Assembly: GCA_035295845.1 (NCBI GenBank)
Contig: DATGIF010000032.1
Location: 124,001 to 188,000 of the forward strand
Origin: Palsa-892 sp035295845
Lineage (GTDB): Bacteria > Pseudomonadota > Alphaproteobacteria > Rhizobiales > Xanthobacteraceae
Reading direction: 5' to 3'
Length of the DNA: 64,000 nt
Positions 43,580 through 51,506 of this stretch are shown here, piece after piece; position 1 is the first letter of the stretch; the number at the start of each line of letters is the position of its first letter. A program made the position numbers and the translations under genes. The notes under the pieces are model-generated. The model was not told the DNA's origin, made no database searches, and saw only the letters and a program-made list of their open reading frames with translations.

Positions 43580-45268
43580 ATGCACCGCATTCTTACAATC
43601 GCGCGTTCCCGCTTCGCGCCGACTGACATCTTGGCGCTCGCCATCATTGCGGCGCTGTTGATCATCGCCTTCTGCACCTTCGACGATTACGGCCTCGGCT
43701 GGGACGACTATACCCAGTCGCAATATGGCGAGATGCTCTACTCCTATTACGCCTCGGGCTTCAAAGATCTCCGCGCCTTCTCTTTTGTGAACCTCTTCTA
43801 TTATGGCGGCGGGTTTGATCTTGCCGCGCACACGCTCGGAAAAATCCTTCCCTTCGATGCCTTCGACACTCGCCGCCTTTTGGGCGCGGTGATCGGCATT
43901 CTTGGCCTTGTGGTCGTCTGGCGAACGGCCCGCCGGTTAGGTGGTCCAATCGCGGGCATCGCCGCGCTCGCGCTGCTCGCGATCACGCCGCTCTATTACG
44001 GGCACATGTTCATCAACGTGAAGGACACGCCCTTCGCGGTGGCGATGGTATTTCTCCTGTATACGTTCGTGCGCGCCTTCGATGAATATCCGCGCCCGCA
44101 GGTTTCGACCATTCTCCTGTTCGGGCTCGCGCTCGGTCTCACTATCGGTACGCGCGTGATCGGCGGCATCGCGGTCGCCTTCGCCGGAATTGCCGCGGCG
44201 TTTCTCCTCATCGGCGAGGCGCATGCCATGAGCCTGCGCGAAAGCGTCGCGCGGATGGCGATCTTCGCCGGGAAGATGGCGCTCGCGCTGCCGCTAGCTT
44301 ACGCGGTCATGGGCGTCATCTGGCCGTGGTCGGTGCTCGAGCCGCTCAATCCGATCCGCGCGGTCGAGTACTTTTCGCATTTCTGGGAAAACCCGTGGCG
44401 GGAGATGTATGACGGCATCGCCGTGCTCATTCCCAATATGCCGCGAAGCTATGTGCCGAAGCTTTGCCTGCTGAAATTCCCCGAGATCTTCCTCGGCCTG
44501 GCGCTCTCGGGAGCCACCGGCGCGATCGTCGCGTCCATTCGCGGCGAGGTCGAGCCGAAACGGAGCGCTTCGCTGATGCTTCTTGTTTCCGCGGCGGTGT
44601 TGCCGATCGCGCTCACCGTCATCACCAAGCCGGTGATGTATAACGGCATCCGCCATTTCGTGTTCGTGACGCCGCCGTTCGCGATCCTCGGCGGATTGGC
44701 CGCCGCCTATATTTACCGCGAGCTCGAATCCTATCGCCATGGTTTTGCGACAGCCGCCGCGGGCGTTTTCACCTTGCTGGTCGCGTGGACGACGGTGGAT
44801 CTCGTCCGCATCCATCCCTACCAGTACGCGCTCTTTAATCATCTGGCGGGCGGCGAGCGGGGTGCGGCCCAGCGCTACATGACCGATTATTGGGGCCTCG
44901 CCTTCAAGGAAACGTCCGAGGCGCTGGTCGACCAGCTCGAAGCGCAGAATGCGGCACCGCCGCCGGGACGCAAATGGAAGGTCGTGGTGTGCGGGCCGGC
45001 GCATACGGCCTCGATCGAACTCGGCCCCAATTTCGAGACGACCTACAACGCCAACGGCGCCGATTTCGCGCTGTCGCTGGGAACGTTCTATTGCGCCCAA
45101 CTCGACGCTCCGGTACTCGCCGAAACCGAGCGCGAGGGGGTCGTGTTCGCGCGCGCCTATGATCTGCGCGGAAATTCCTACGTCACTACCTACGCCTATC
45201 CGCCGCTCGGCGCGACGCCGAAGGACATCTCCAAAGCGGATCACGAGATCCACACCTTCTGGCAGTAG
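43580..45268 (+). CDS. GT-C family glycosyltransferase-like membrane protein (GT39/ArnT-like)
   Basis: A 562-residue protein with about ten to eleven membrane helices and a soluble C-terminal domain (about 440-562). The first loop after TM1 has an acidic motif (FDDYGLGWDD), as in the catalytic loop of GT39 (ArnT/PMT-type) transferases that use lipid-linked sugars on the outside of the inner membrane. Later family-like features include HMFINVKDTPFA and NGIRHFVFVTPPF. The sugar and acceptor are unknown. Single gene, 247 bases after sodB, 76 bases before the haloacid dehalogenase. Confidence 0.75.
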   Translation: MHRILTIARSRFAPTDILALAIIAALLIIAFCTFDDYGLGWDDYTQSQYGEMLYSYYASGFKDLRAFSFVNLFYYGGGFDLAAHTLGKILPFDAFDTRRLLGAVIGILGLVVVWRTARRLGGPIAGIAALALLAITPLYYGHMFINVKDTPFAVAMVFLLYTFVRAFDEYPRPQVSTILLFGLALGLTIGTRVIGGIAVAFAGIAAAFLLIGEAHAMSLRESVARMAIFAGKMALALPLAYAVMGVIWPWSVLEPLNPIRAVEYFSHFWENPWREMYDGIAVLIPNMPRSYVPKLCLLKFPEIFLGLALSGATGAIVASIRGEVEPKRSASLMLLVSAAVLPIALTVITKPVMYNGIRHFVFVTPPFAILGGLAAAYIYRELESYRHGFATAAAGVFTLLVAWTTVDLVRIHPYQYALFNHLAGGERGAAQRYMTDYWGLAFKETSEALVDQLEAQNAAPPPGRKWKVVVCGPAHTASIELGPNFETTYNANGADFALSLGTFYCAQLDAPVLAETEREGVVFARAYDLRGNSYVTTYAYPPLGATPKDISKADHEIHTFWQ

Positions 45269-45344
45269 GCGTCCGTCCTTCGCCGCATAACGAATAACGC
45301 CCGCCGGCTTGGCCCGCGGTTCGCGAACCCGCTAGGATCGATCC

Positions 45345-46010
45345 ATGCCGGTGAAAGCCTACGTCTTTGACGCCTATGGCACGCTCTTCGACGTGCATGC
45401 CGCGATCAACCGCCATCGCGCCGCCGTCGGGCCCGACGCCGATCGCTTCTCGGAGTTGTGGCGGACGAAGCAGCTCGAATATTCCTGGACGCTCACCTTG
45501 ATGGGCCGCTACGAAAGCTTCTGGACACTTACGCAGCGAGCGCTCGATTTTACTTTTGCGCGTTTCCCGAAGGTCGACCGCAACCTCGGGGCGCTGCTGC
45601 TCGATGCCTATTACAAGCTCGACGCCTATCCCGATGCGCGTCCCGCGCTCGCCAAGCTCAAGGCTGGAGGGATGGCAACCGCGATTCTATCGAACGGCTC
45701 GACCGACATGCTCACCGCCGCGGTCAACGGCGCGGGCTTGCACGACGTGCTCGATCACGTGCTTTCGGTCGATGCCGTGCGCACGTTCAAGCCCCCGCCC
45801 CCCGTCTACGATCTTGCGATCAACGCGCTCGGCGTGAAGCCGGGCGAGATCGCCTTCGTCTCCTCCAACCGCTGGGACGTGGCGGGTGCCGCCAATGTCG
45901 GGCTCAAGCCGATCTGGGTGAACCGCGCGGGGAATCCCGACGAATATCCCGGGCTCGATCCGGCCGCGACGATCCGCAGCCTCGCCGAAGTCGCCGATCT
46001 TTCGCTCTAG
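45345..46010 (+). CDS. L-2-haloacid dehalogenase type II
   Basis: A 221-residue HAD-superfamily hydrolase with the haloacid dehalogenase II pattern: nucleophile Asp9 in VFDAYGTLFDV, motif II SNGST, the Lys in FKPPPPVY and motif III in FVSSNRWDVAGA. These are the dehalogenase-specific residues. It hydrolyses L-2-haloacids to D-2-hydroxyacids, though family members often act on other substrates. The ATG at 45345 has AGGATCG upstream. It overlaps the M20 peptidase gene by 4 bases at the convergent 3' ends. Confidence 0.88.
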   Translation: MPVKAYVFDAYGTLFDVHAAINRHRAAVGPDADRFSELWRTKQLEYSWTLTLMGRYESFWTLTQRALDFTFARFPKVDRNLGALLLDAYYKLDAYPDARPALAKLKAGGMATAILSNGSTDMLTAAVNGAGLHDVLDHVLSVDAVRTFKPPPPVYDLAINALGVKPGEIAFVSSNRWDVAGAANVGLKPIWVNRAGNPDEYPGLDPAATIRSLAEVADLSL

Positions 46011-47407
46011 TTGCGGCCTGCGAGCGCCGCGAGAATGCGCGCCCAGGAACGCGCGCCCTTGTGGAACGACGTCAGATCATACTTCTCGTTCGGCGAGTGG
46101 ATGCGGTCATCGTCGAGGCCAAACCCGATGAGCAGCGAATCCATGCCGAGATCGCGCTTGAAAGAACCGACAATCGGGATCGAACCGCCCGAGCCCTTGA
46201 GCACCGGCGCCCGTTCCCATTCGGTTTGAAGTGCCGCGCGCGCCTTGGCGAGATAAGGCGAAGTGAGCGGGAGTTGCAGTGCTGCGCTCGCCCCATGGGA
46301 AAGAAACTCCGCCTTGCAATCGGCAGGAAGCCGCGCGCGCACGAAGGCGCGGAAGCCGTCGCGCACGGCCACCGGATCCTGCTTGCCGACGAGGCGGAAG
46401 GAAAGCTTGGCTGAGGCCCTGGCGGGGATCACCGTCTTTGACCCGGCACCGGTGTAGCCGCCGATGATGCCGTTCACATCGCAGGTCGGCCGCGCCCAGA
46501 TCTGCTCGAGTACGCTCCTTCCAGCTTCGCCCGCGGGCACCTTCAGCCCAAGGTCGCCGAGAAAGCGGCGCTCGTCGAAATTGAGCGCGCGCCATTGTGC
46601 CGAGATCTCGGGATCGAGCTCGCTCACGCCGTCGTAAAAGCCGGGTATTGCGATGCGGCCCTCGGCATCATGGATGTCGGCGAGCACGCGCGAAAGCACG
46701 CGGATCGGATTGATCGCGGCACCCCCGAACAATCCCGAATGAAGATCGCGATTGGCGCCCTCAACGACTACTTCTTCGAGCACGAGGCCGCGCAGCATGG
46801 TGATGACCGCGGGCGTTTTTGCGTCCCACATGTCGGTGTCGCAAACGAGCGCGACATCAGCGGCGAGCTCTTTTTTGTGGGCATCGAGGAAAGGCTGGAG
46901 CGAGGGGCTGCCGGTCTCCTCCTCGCCTTCCAGCAACACGGTGACCGGAAGCGGCAGCTTTCCTTCCGCCGCGATGAAAGCGCGGCAGGCTTCAATAAAG
47001 GTCATCAGCTGGCCTTTATCGTCGGCAACGCCGCGGGCGACGATGCGGCGGCTTCCGTTCGGGCCGACGAGGCGCGGCTCGAAGGGCGGCGTCTCCCACA
47101 ATTCCAACGGATCAGGCGGCTGCACGTCGTAATGACCGTAGAATAGAACATGCGGCTTGCCGCCTTTTGGGCCGCCAACCTTGGGCCCATAATGCGCGAC
47201 CACCATGGGATGGCCCTTGGTCGCGCGCACATCGGCTTCGAAGCCGAGCGAAGCGAGTTCCTGCGCGAGCCAGTCGGCGGCTCGGCGGCATTCGCCGCGA
47301 TAGGCGGGATCCGTGGAAATACTCGGAATGCGCAGGAGCGCGAACAGGCGCTCGATGCTTTGTTCAAGACCGCGATCGATGGTGGCGAGCACGGGATCGA
47401 GGGGCAT
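46007..47407 (-). CDS. M20-family metallopeptidase (dipeptidase-like)
   Basis: A 466-residue zinc amidohydrolase/peptidase of the M20 family. The first metal ligand is in LFYGHYDVQPPD, the bridging Asp in VADDKGQ, the general base in LEGEEETGS, and a further ligand in VCDTDMWDAK. The middle part is the dimerisation domain, and LIGFGLDDDRIHSPNEKYD holds the last His. Typical substrates are dipeptides or N-acyl amino acids. It is on the minus strand; the next gene on that strand upstream, the HerA-like ATPase gene, ends 20 bases before its start. Confidence 0.9.
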   Translation of the reverse strand: MPLDPVLATIDRGLEQSIERLFALLRIPSISTDPAYRGECRRAADWLAQELASLGFEADVRATKGHPMVVAHYGPKVGGPKGGKPHVLFYGHYDVQPPDPLELWETPPFEPRLVGPNGSRRIVARGVADDKGQLMTFIEACRAFIAAEGKLPLPVTVLLEGEEETGSPSLQPFLDAHKKELAADVALVCDTDMWDAKTPAVITMLRGLVLEEVVVEGANRDLHSGLFGGAAINPIRVLSRVLADIHDAEGRIAIPGFYDGVSELDPEISAQWRALNFDERRFLGDLGLKVPAGEAGRSVLEQIWARPTCDVNGIIGGYTGAGSKTVIPARASAKLSFRLVGKQDPVAVRDGFRAFVRARLPADCKAEFLSHGASAALQLPLTSPYLAKARAALQTEWERAPVLKGSGGSIPIVGSFKRDLGMDSLLIGFGLDDDRIHSPNEKYDLTSFHKGARSWARILAALAGRN

Positions 47408-47427
47408 GCCGCTTCTCCCAGGATGCT

Positions 47428-48960
47428 CTAGCGGCGCATGCCGCCGAGAATTCCGCGCACCAGCGCCTTGCCGAGTTGGGTGCCGACTTGGCCCGCCACC
47501 GAGCGGGCGACTTGCTTTACGACAACCTCACCGGTCGACGCCCGCTTCGATGAGCCCCCGCCGAAAATGCTGCCGAGTACGCCGCCAAGGCCGCCGCCCG
47601 AATCTTTTTGCGCAGCATCCGCGGTTTTCTCGGCGGCGCGCTTTTGCAGGATCTCATAGGCGGATTCGCGGTCGATCGGCGTGTCGTACTTGCCACGGAT
47701 CGGACTTGCCGCAATCGTCGCGCGGCGCTCGTCCGGCGTGACCGGACCGATGCGCGCCGATGGCGGACGGATCAGCGTACGCGCCACCATCTCCGGCACG
47801 CCCTCACCTTCCAGAAACGATACCAGCGCCTCGCCTTTGCCGAGTTGGGTGATGACCTGCTCGGTGTTGAGCTTGGGATTGGGGCGGAAAGTTGCGGCCG
47901 CCGCCTTCACCGCCTTTTGATCGTTTGGCGTGAAGGCGCGAAGCGCGTGCTGCACGCGGTTGCCGAGTTGGGCCAGCACGGTTTCCGGCACGTCGATAGG
48001 ATTTTGCGTGACAAAATAGATGCCGACGCCTTTCGAGCGGATGAGCCGCACCACCTGCTCGATCTTCTCGAGCAATGCCTTCGGCGCCTCGTTGAACAGA
48101 AGATGCGCCTCGTCGAAAAAGAAGACGAGCTTCGGCTTGTCGGGGTCACCCACCTCCGGCAACTGCTCGAACATCTCGGACATGAGCCACAAGAGAAACG
48201 TGGCGTAGAGCCGCGGGCCTTGCATTAGCTTGTCGGCGGCAAGCACGTTGATGTAGCCGCGGCCGTTGCGGTCGAGCCGCATGAAGTCATGGATATCGAG
48301 TGCGGGCTCGCCCAGAAACTTCGCGGCCCCCTGATTTTCAAGCACCAGAAGCGCACGCTGGATCGTGCCGATCGTCGCGGACGAGACATTGCCGTATTTG
48401 GTGGTGAGATCCGCGGCGTTGTCGGCGACGTAAGTCAAGAGCGACTGCAAGTCCTTGAGGTCGAGGAGCAAGAGTCCCTGCTCGTCGGCGACGCGAAAGA
48501 CGATGTTGAGAACGCCTTCCTGTGTGTCGTTGAGCTGCATCATGCGCGAAAGCAACAGCGGTCCCATTTCCGAGACGGTGGCGCGGATCGGATGGCCCTG
48601 CTCGCCAAAGAGATCCCAGAAAATGACCGGAAACTGGTCGGGCTGATAGTCGATACCGATCTGTTTGGCGCGCGCGAGAATGAAATCCTTGTTTTCACCG
48701 GCGGCGGCGACGCCGGAAAGGTCGCCCTTGATGTCGGCGGCGAACACGGAGACGCCCGCGCGCGAAAGACCTTCGGCGATCACTTGCAGCGTCACGGTCT
48801 TTCCGGTTCCGGTCGCGCCGGTCACGAGCCCATGACGATTGGCGAGCTTCAGCGTCAGATACTCGGGCTTGTCGCTTTTGCCGACGAAAACTTTTCCGTC
48901 GATGTCGGCGCCCGTACTCGTGCTCGCGGCTGCTTTGGCGGCCGGTTTTTTCGCCATCAT
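47428..48960 (-). CDS. HerA-like P-loop ATPase (DUF853, YjgR type)
   Basis: A 510-residue cytoplasmic ATPase. It has a Walker A motif GATGTGKTVTLQV at about residues 49-61, a Walker B motif KLVFFFDEAHLLF at about residue 270, and a C-terminal Gly-rich, basic tail (about 440-510). It belongs to the DUF853/YjgR branch of HerA/FtsK-like ATPases; no nuclease (NurA) partner gene lies nearby. The substrate and role are unknown. The ATG at 48960 has AGGAGAT upstream. It is divergent from the DUF4332 gene across a 282-base AT-rich gap. Confidence 0.9.
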   Translation of the reverse strand: MMAKKPAAKAAASTSTGADIDGKVFVGKSDKPEYLTLKLANRHGLVTGATGTGKTVTLQVIAEGLSRAGVSVFAADIKGDLSGVAAAGENKDFILARAKQIGIDYQPDQFPVIFWDLFGEQGHPIRATVSEMGPLLLSRMMQLNDTQEGVLNIVFRVADEQGLLLLDLKDLQSLLTYVADNAADLTTKYGNVSSATIGTIQRALLVLENQGAAKFLGEPALDIHDFMRLDRNGRGYINVLAADKLMQGPRLYATFLLWLMSEMFEQLPEVGDPDKPKLVFFFDEAHLLFNEAPKALLEKIEQVVRLIRSKGVGIYFVTQNPIDVPETVLAQLGNRVQHALRAFTPNDQKAVKAAAATFRPNPKLNTEQVITQLGKGEALVSFLEGEGVPEMVARTLIRPPSARIGPVTPDERRATIAASPIRGKYDTPIDRESAYEILQKRAAEKTADAAQKDSGGGLGGVLGSIFGGGSSKRASTGEVVVKQVARSVAGQVGTQLGKALVRGILGGMRR

Positions 48961-49075
48961 TATCTCCTCGACCCATGCTTATAGTCGTTCCGAACGAGGC
49001 TTACCACCAATGCGACGCCCGCTGTTGCGCCGCTGTCACGGCGGACAACATTTTTAAAAATATTTTCTTTTTCTC

Positions 49076-49105
49076 TTGAGTTCTCAAAACAGGATGTCTC
49101 ATAAT
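49076..49105 (+). promoter_or_regulatory. Possible sigma-70 promoter for DUF4332 gene
   Basis: TTGAGT (49076-49081) and CATAAT (49100-49105) with an 18-base spacer, in an unusually AT-rich block (about 49050-49110). The -35 also overlaps a 12-base palindrome TTGAGTTCTCAA (49076-49087), a possible operator. The distance to the gene start (ATG 49243) leaves a leader of about 130 bases. Confidence 0.4.
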
Positions 49106-49242
49106 CTTCCTCCCGCGGGGACGTGCCCATACGGTTGGGCGCTTGGCGTCTCTGCCGGGTTGTTCGAGTAACAGTCGTGAGAGCTTAAGGCGTTCCGGAT
49201 GCGCCGCATGATGCGGTGCCGTTCAAACGCAGAGAAAATATC

Positions 49243-49650
49243 ATGTCCTATCCGATCAGCGAGCTTCGAGAAATTGGACCGGCGATGGCCGAGAAATTGA
49301 AAGCGCAACGCATACGCACCACGGCAAAGCTCCTGGAGCGGGCAAAGAATTTGCGCGGCCGCCAGACACTCGCTGCCAAGACCGGCGTTCCGGAGGCGAC
49401 ACTACTGCGATGGGCAAACCTTTCCGATCGTATGCGGATCAAGGGCGTGGGGGAGGATTACGCGCGTCTGTTGGCCGCCGCCGGCGTCGATACGATCAGG
49501 GAACTTAAATATCGCAATCCGCAAAAACTCGCGCAGGCGATGAAGGCGCTGAACGATAAGCGCAAATTCGTTGAGCTTTTGCCGAGCGAAAAATCGGTGT
49601 CGAAATGGATCAAGCGGGCCAAGGCGCTCCCCGTAGTCATTTCCTATTGA
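49243..49650 (+). CDS. DUF4332 protein with helix-hairpin-helix repeats
   Basis: A 135-residue small protein of the DUF4332 family. It carries two helix-hairpin-helix-like units (PISELREIGPAMAEKL and MRIKGVGEDYARLLAAAGV), the sort used to bind DNA without sequence preference. It has no signal peptide and is rich in Lys and Arg. The ATG at 49243 fits the usual start (MSYPISELREIG). It is a single gene between the HerA-like ATPase and folP. No function has been established to my knowledge. Confidence 0.82.
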   Translation: MSYPISELREIGPAMAEKLKAQRIRTTAKLLERAKNLRGRQTLAAKTGVPEATLLRWANLSDRMRIKGVGEDYARLLAAAGVDTIRELKYRNPQKLAQAMKALNDKRKFVELLPSEKSVSKWIKRAKALPVVISY

Positions 49651-49743
49651 TCGAGATCGCTCATAAATCATTGTTGAATCTATAGTTTCCGGCTACTCTC
49701 ACGGGCTGATCGCGCTTGGTCCTTGCGATCCGCGGCGCATTCC

Positions 49744-50586
49744 ATGCTTGATCTCTTACCTGCTCGCATTCTTGACGCGCGCGGCACGGCGCTCCCTCTC
49801 GGCCGGCGTCCATTGATCATGGGCGTCGTCAACGTGACGCCGGATTCGTTTTTTGCGGCGAGCCGTCATCCGGACGTTGCCGACGCCGTCGAGACGGCTT
49901 CGCGCCTCGTCGCCGAAGGCGCCGATATCATCGACATCGGCGGCGAATCCACCCGCCCCGGCCACGTTCCGGTCGACGCCGATGAAGAGACGCACCGCGC
50001 ACTTCCGGTGGTGAAAAAAATTTCCGAAAGCATTGCGGCTCCTGTCTCCATCGACACCTACAAGGCAACGGTCGCCGAGCAGGCGCTCACGGCCGGCGCG
50101 AAGATCGTGAACGACGTATGGGGCCTTTCACGCGATCCGGCGATGGCGGCGACGGTTGCCGCGCATGGGGCGGCGATCGTCATCATGCACAACCGCGAGA
50201 AAGTCGACCCCGCGCTCGACATGCTCGACGAGATCGAAGCCTTTTTCGAACAAGCGCTCAACCGCGCGACAGCCGCCGGCATCCGCGACAACCGCATTGT
50301 GCTCGATCCCGGCATCGGCTTTGGAAAAACGCTCGAGCAGAATCTCGCGGTCCTGGCAAGGCTCGAACGCATCGTCAGCCTGGGGTTCCCGGTCCTGCTC
50401 GGCGTCTCCCGCAAGTCCTTCATCGCGAAGCTTGTTCCGAGCAAGGCGGATCAACGGCTTCCGGGCACCATTGCAGCGAATATTCTTGGCGTCCTCGCCG
50501 GCGTCTCCATCATTCGCGTTCACGACGTAGCGGCGCACGTGCAGGCGCTCGCGATCGCCGAGGCGATCAAGGATGCTTCGCGATGA
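49744..50586 (+). CDS. folP: Dihydropteroate synthase
   Basis: Condenses 6-hydroxymethyl-dihydropterin pyrophosphate with p-aminobenzoate in folate synthesis. The TIM-barrel enzyme has NVTPDSFF, DIGGESTRPGH, VNDVWGLS, DPGIGFGKT and GVSRKSFI, covering the pterin- and pyrophosphate-binding loops. It has 280 residues from ATG 49744, at MLDLLPARILD; the frame is open for 7 more codons. It overlaps the folB start by 4 bases. Confidence 0.95.
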   Translation: MLDLLPARILDARGTALPLGRRPLIMGVVNVTPDSFFAASRHPDVADAVETASRLVAEGADIIDIGGESTRPGHVPVDADEETHRALPVVKKISESIAAPVSIDTYKATVAEQALTAGAKIVNDVWGLSRDPAMAATVAAHGAAIVIMHNREKVDPALDMLDEIEAFFEQALNRATAAGIRDNRIVLDPGIGFGKTLEQNLAVLARLERIVSLGFPVLLGVSRKSFIAKLVPSKADQRLPGTIAANILGVLAGVSIIRVHDVAAHVQALAIAEAIKDASR

Positions 50587-50951
50587 AAGGCACGATCGAG
50601 ATCGCCGGGCTCATCATCTTCGCGCGGCACGGGGTTGCCGACGAGGAGGCGAAGCTCGGCCAGCGCTTCTCGCTTGATCTCGAACTCGATGTCGACTTCG
50701 CCGAAGCCATAAAGAGCGACCGTCTCGATTCGACCGTCGATTACGGCGAAGTCATCGCAATCGCTGATTCCGCCTTCCGTGCAAAGCGATTCTATCTGAT
50801 CGAAGCGGCCGCCGCGCACGTCGCCAATACGTTGCTTGCGCATTTCGCCGGCGTCAAAAGCGTGCGGGTCAAGGTGAAAAAGCCGTCGGCGCCCGTGGCG
50901 GCGGCGATCGATTACGTCGCTGCGAAGGTGGAACGAAAGCGCGATGGCTGA
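50583..50951 (+). CDS. folB: Dihydroneopterin aldolase
   Basis: Converts 7,8-dihydroneopterin to 6-hydroxymethyl-dihydropterin. The 122-residue T-fold protein has the family pattern GLIIFARHGVADEEAKLGQRF with the catalytic Glu-containing segment, DYGEVI, and the KPSAPVAAAIDYV ending. ATG at 50583 overlaps the folP stop by 4 bases. It overlaps folK by 8 bases, so the three folate genes are one operon. Confidence 0.95.
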   Translation: MKGTIEIAGLIIFARHGVADEEAKLGQRFSLDLELDVDFAEAIKSDRLDSTVDYGEVIAIADSAFRAKRFYLIEAAAAHVANTLLAHFAGVKSVRVKVKKPSAPVAAAIDYVAAKVERKRDG

Positions 50952-51438
50952 GGTTTTCATCGCGCTCGGCGGCAATGTCGGCGACCGGCGGAAGAACATG
51001 GAAGCGGCGTTTGCGGCGCTCGCGCGCGGGCCGGTTCACATCGTCAGGCGTTCCCGCATTTACGAGGCGGTGTCCTGGGGGCCGGTGCCGCAGGGAAAAT
51101 ATTACGACAGCGTCGTGCTCGGAAAAACGGCGCTGCCGCCGCACGCGCTGCTTGCCGAACTCAACAAGATCGAGACGCGGCTTGGACGCAACCGCAAGCG
51201 GGAGATCCGCTACGGTCCGCGCACCATCGATCTCGATATTTTGCTTTATGGCCGGTTGCTGCTCAGGACCGCCGACCTGGAAATTCCGCACCGACTGATG
51301 CTGAAACGCGCCTTTGTACTCGTGCCGCTCCTGGAGATTGCGCCCGATCTCGTGGTGAAAGGGATCAGAATTAGTGACGCGCTGGCGCGGCTGAAGTCGG
51401 AAGCCAACGGCGTCATGGCGCTCTCCGACGGCGCCTAA
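50944..51438 (+). CDS. folK: 2-amino-4-hydroxy-6-hydroxymethyldihydropteridine pyrophosphokinase
   Basis: Transfers pyrophosphate from ATP to 6-hydroxymethyl-dihydropterin, giving the FolP substrate. The 164-residue protein has the family start VFIALGGNVGDRRKN and the catalytic core GPRTIDLDILLYG followed by IPHRLMLKRAFVLVPL. It is the last gene of the folP-folB-folK run; mutA starts 68 bases later. Confidence 0.95.
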   Translation: MAEVFIALGGNVGDRRKNMEAAFAALARGPVHIVRRSRIYEAVSWGPVPQGKYYDSVVLGKTALPPHALLAELNKIETRLGRNRKREIRYGPRTIDLDILLYGRLLLRTADLEIPHRLMLKRAFVLVPLLEIAPDLVVKGIRISDALARLKSEANGVMALSDGA

Positions 51439-51506
51439 ACGAAGGGCAGTTGGAGATTCCTCGGCCGGCGTGGCAAATTCAGGGAGCCAGGAGCCAACCC
51501 GCGCCC

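Noticed and set aside
49030..49060. Hairpin plus T-rich run in the gap before DUF4332 as an intrinsic terminator
   Set aside because: The two flanking genes are divergent, so no transcript is expected to end there; the stem is short and imperfect.
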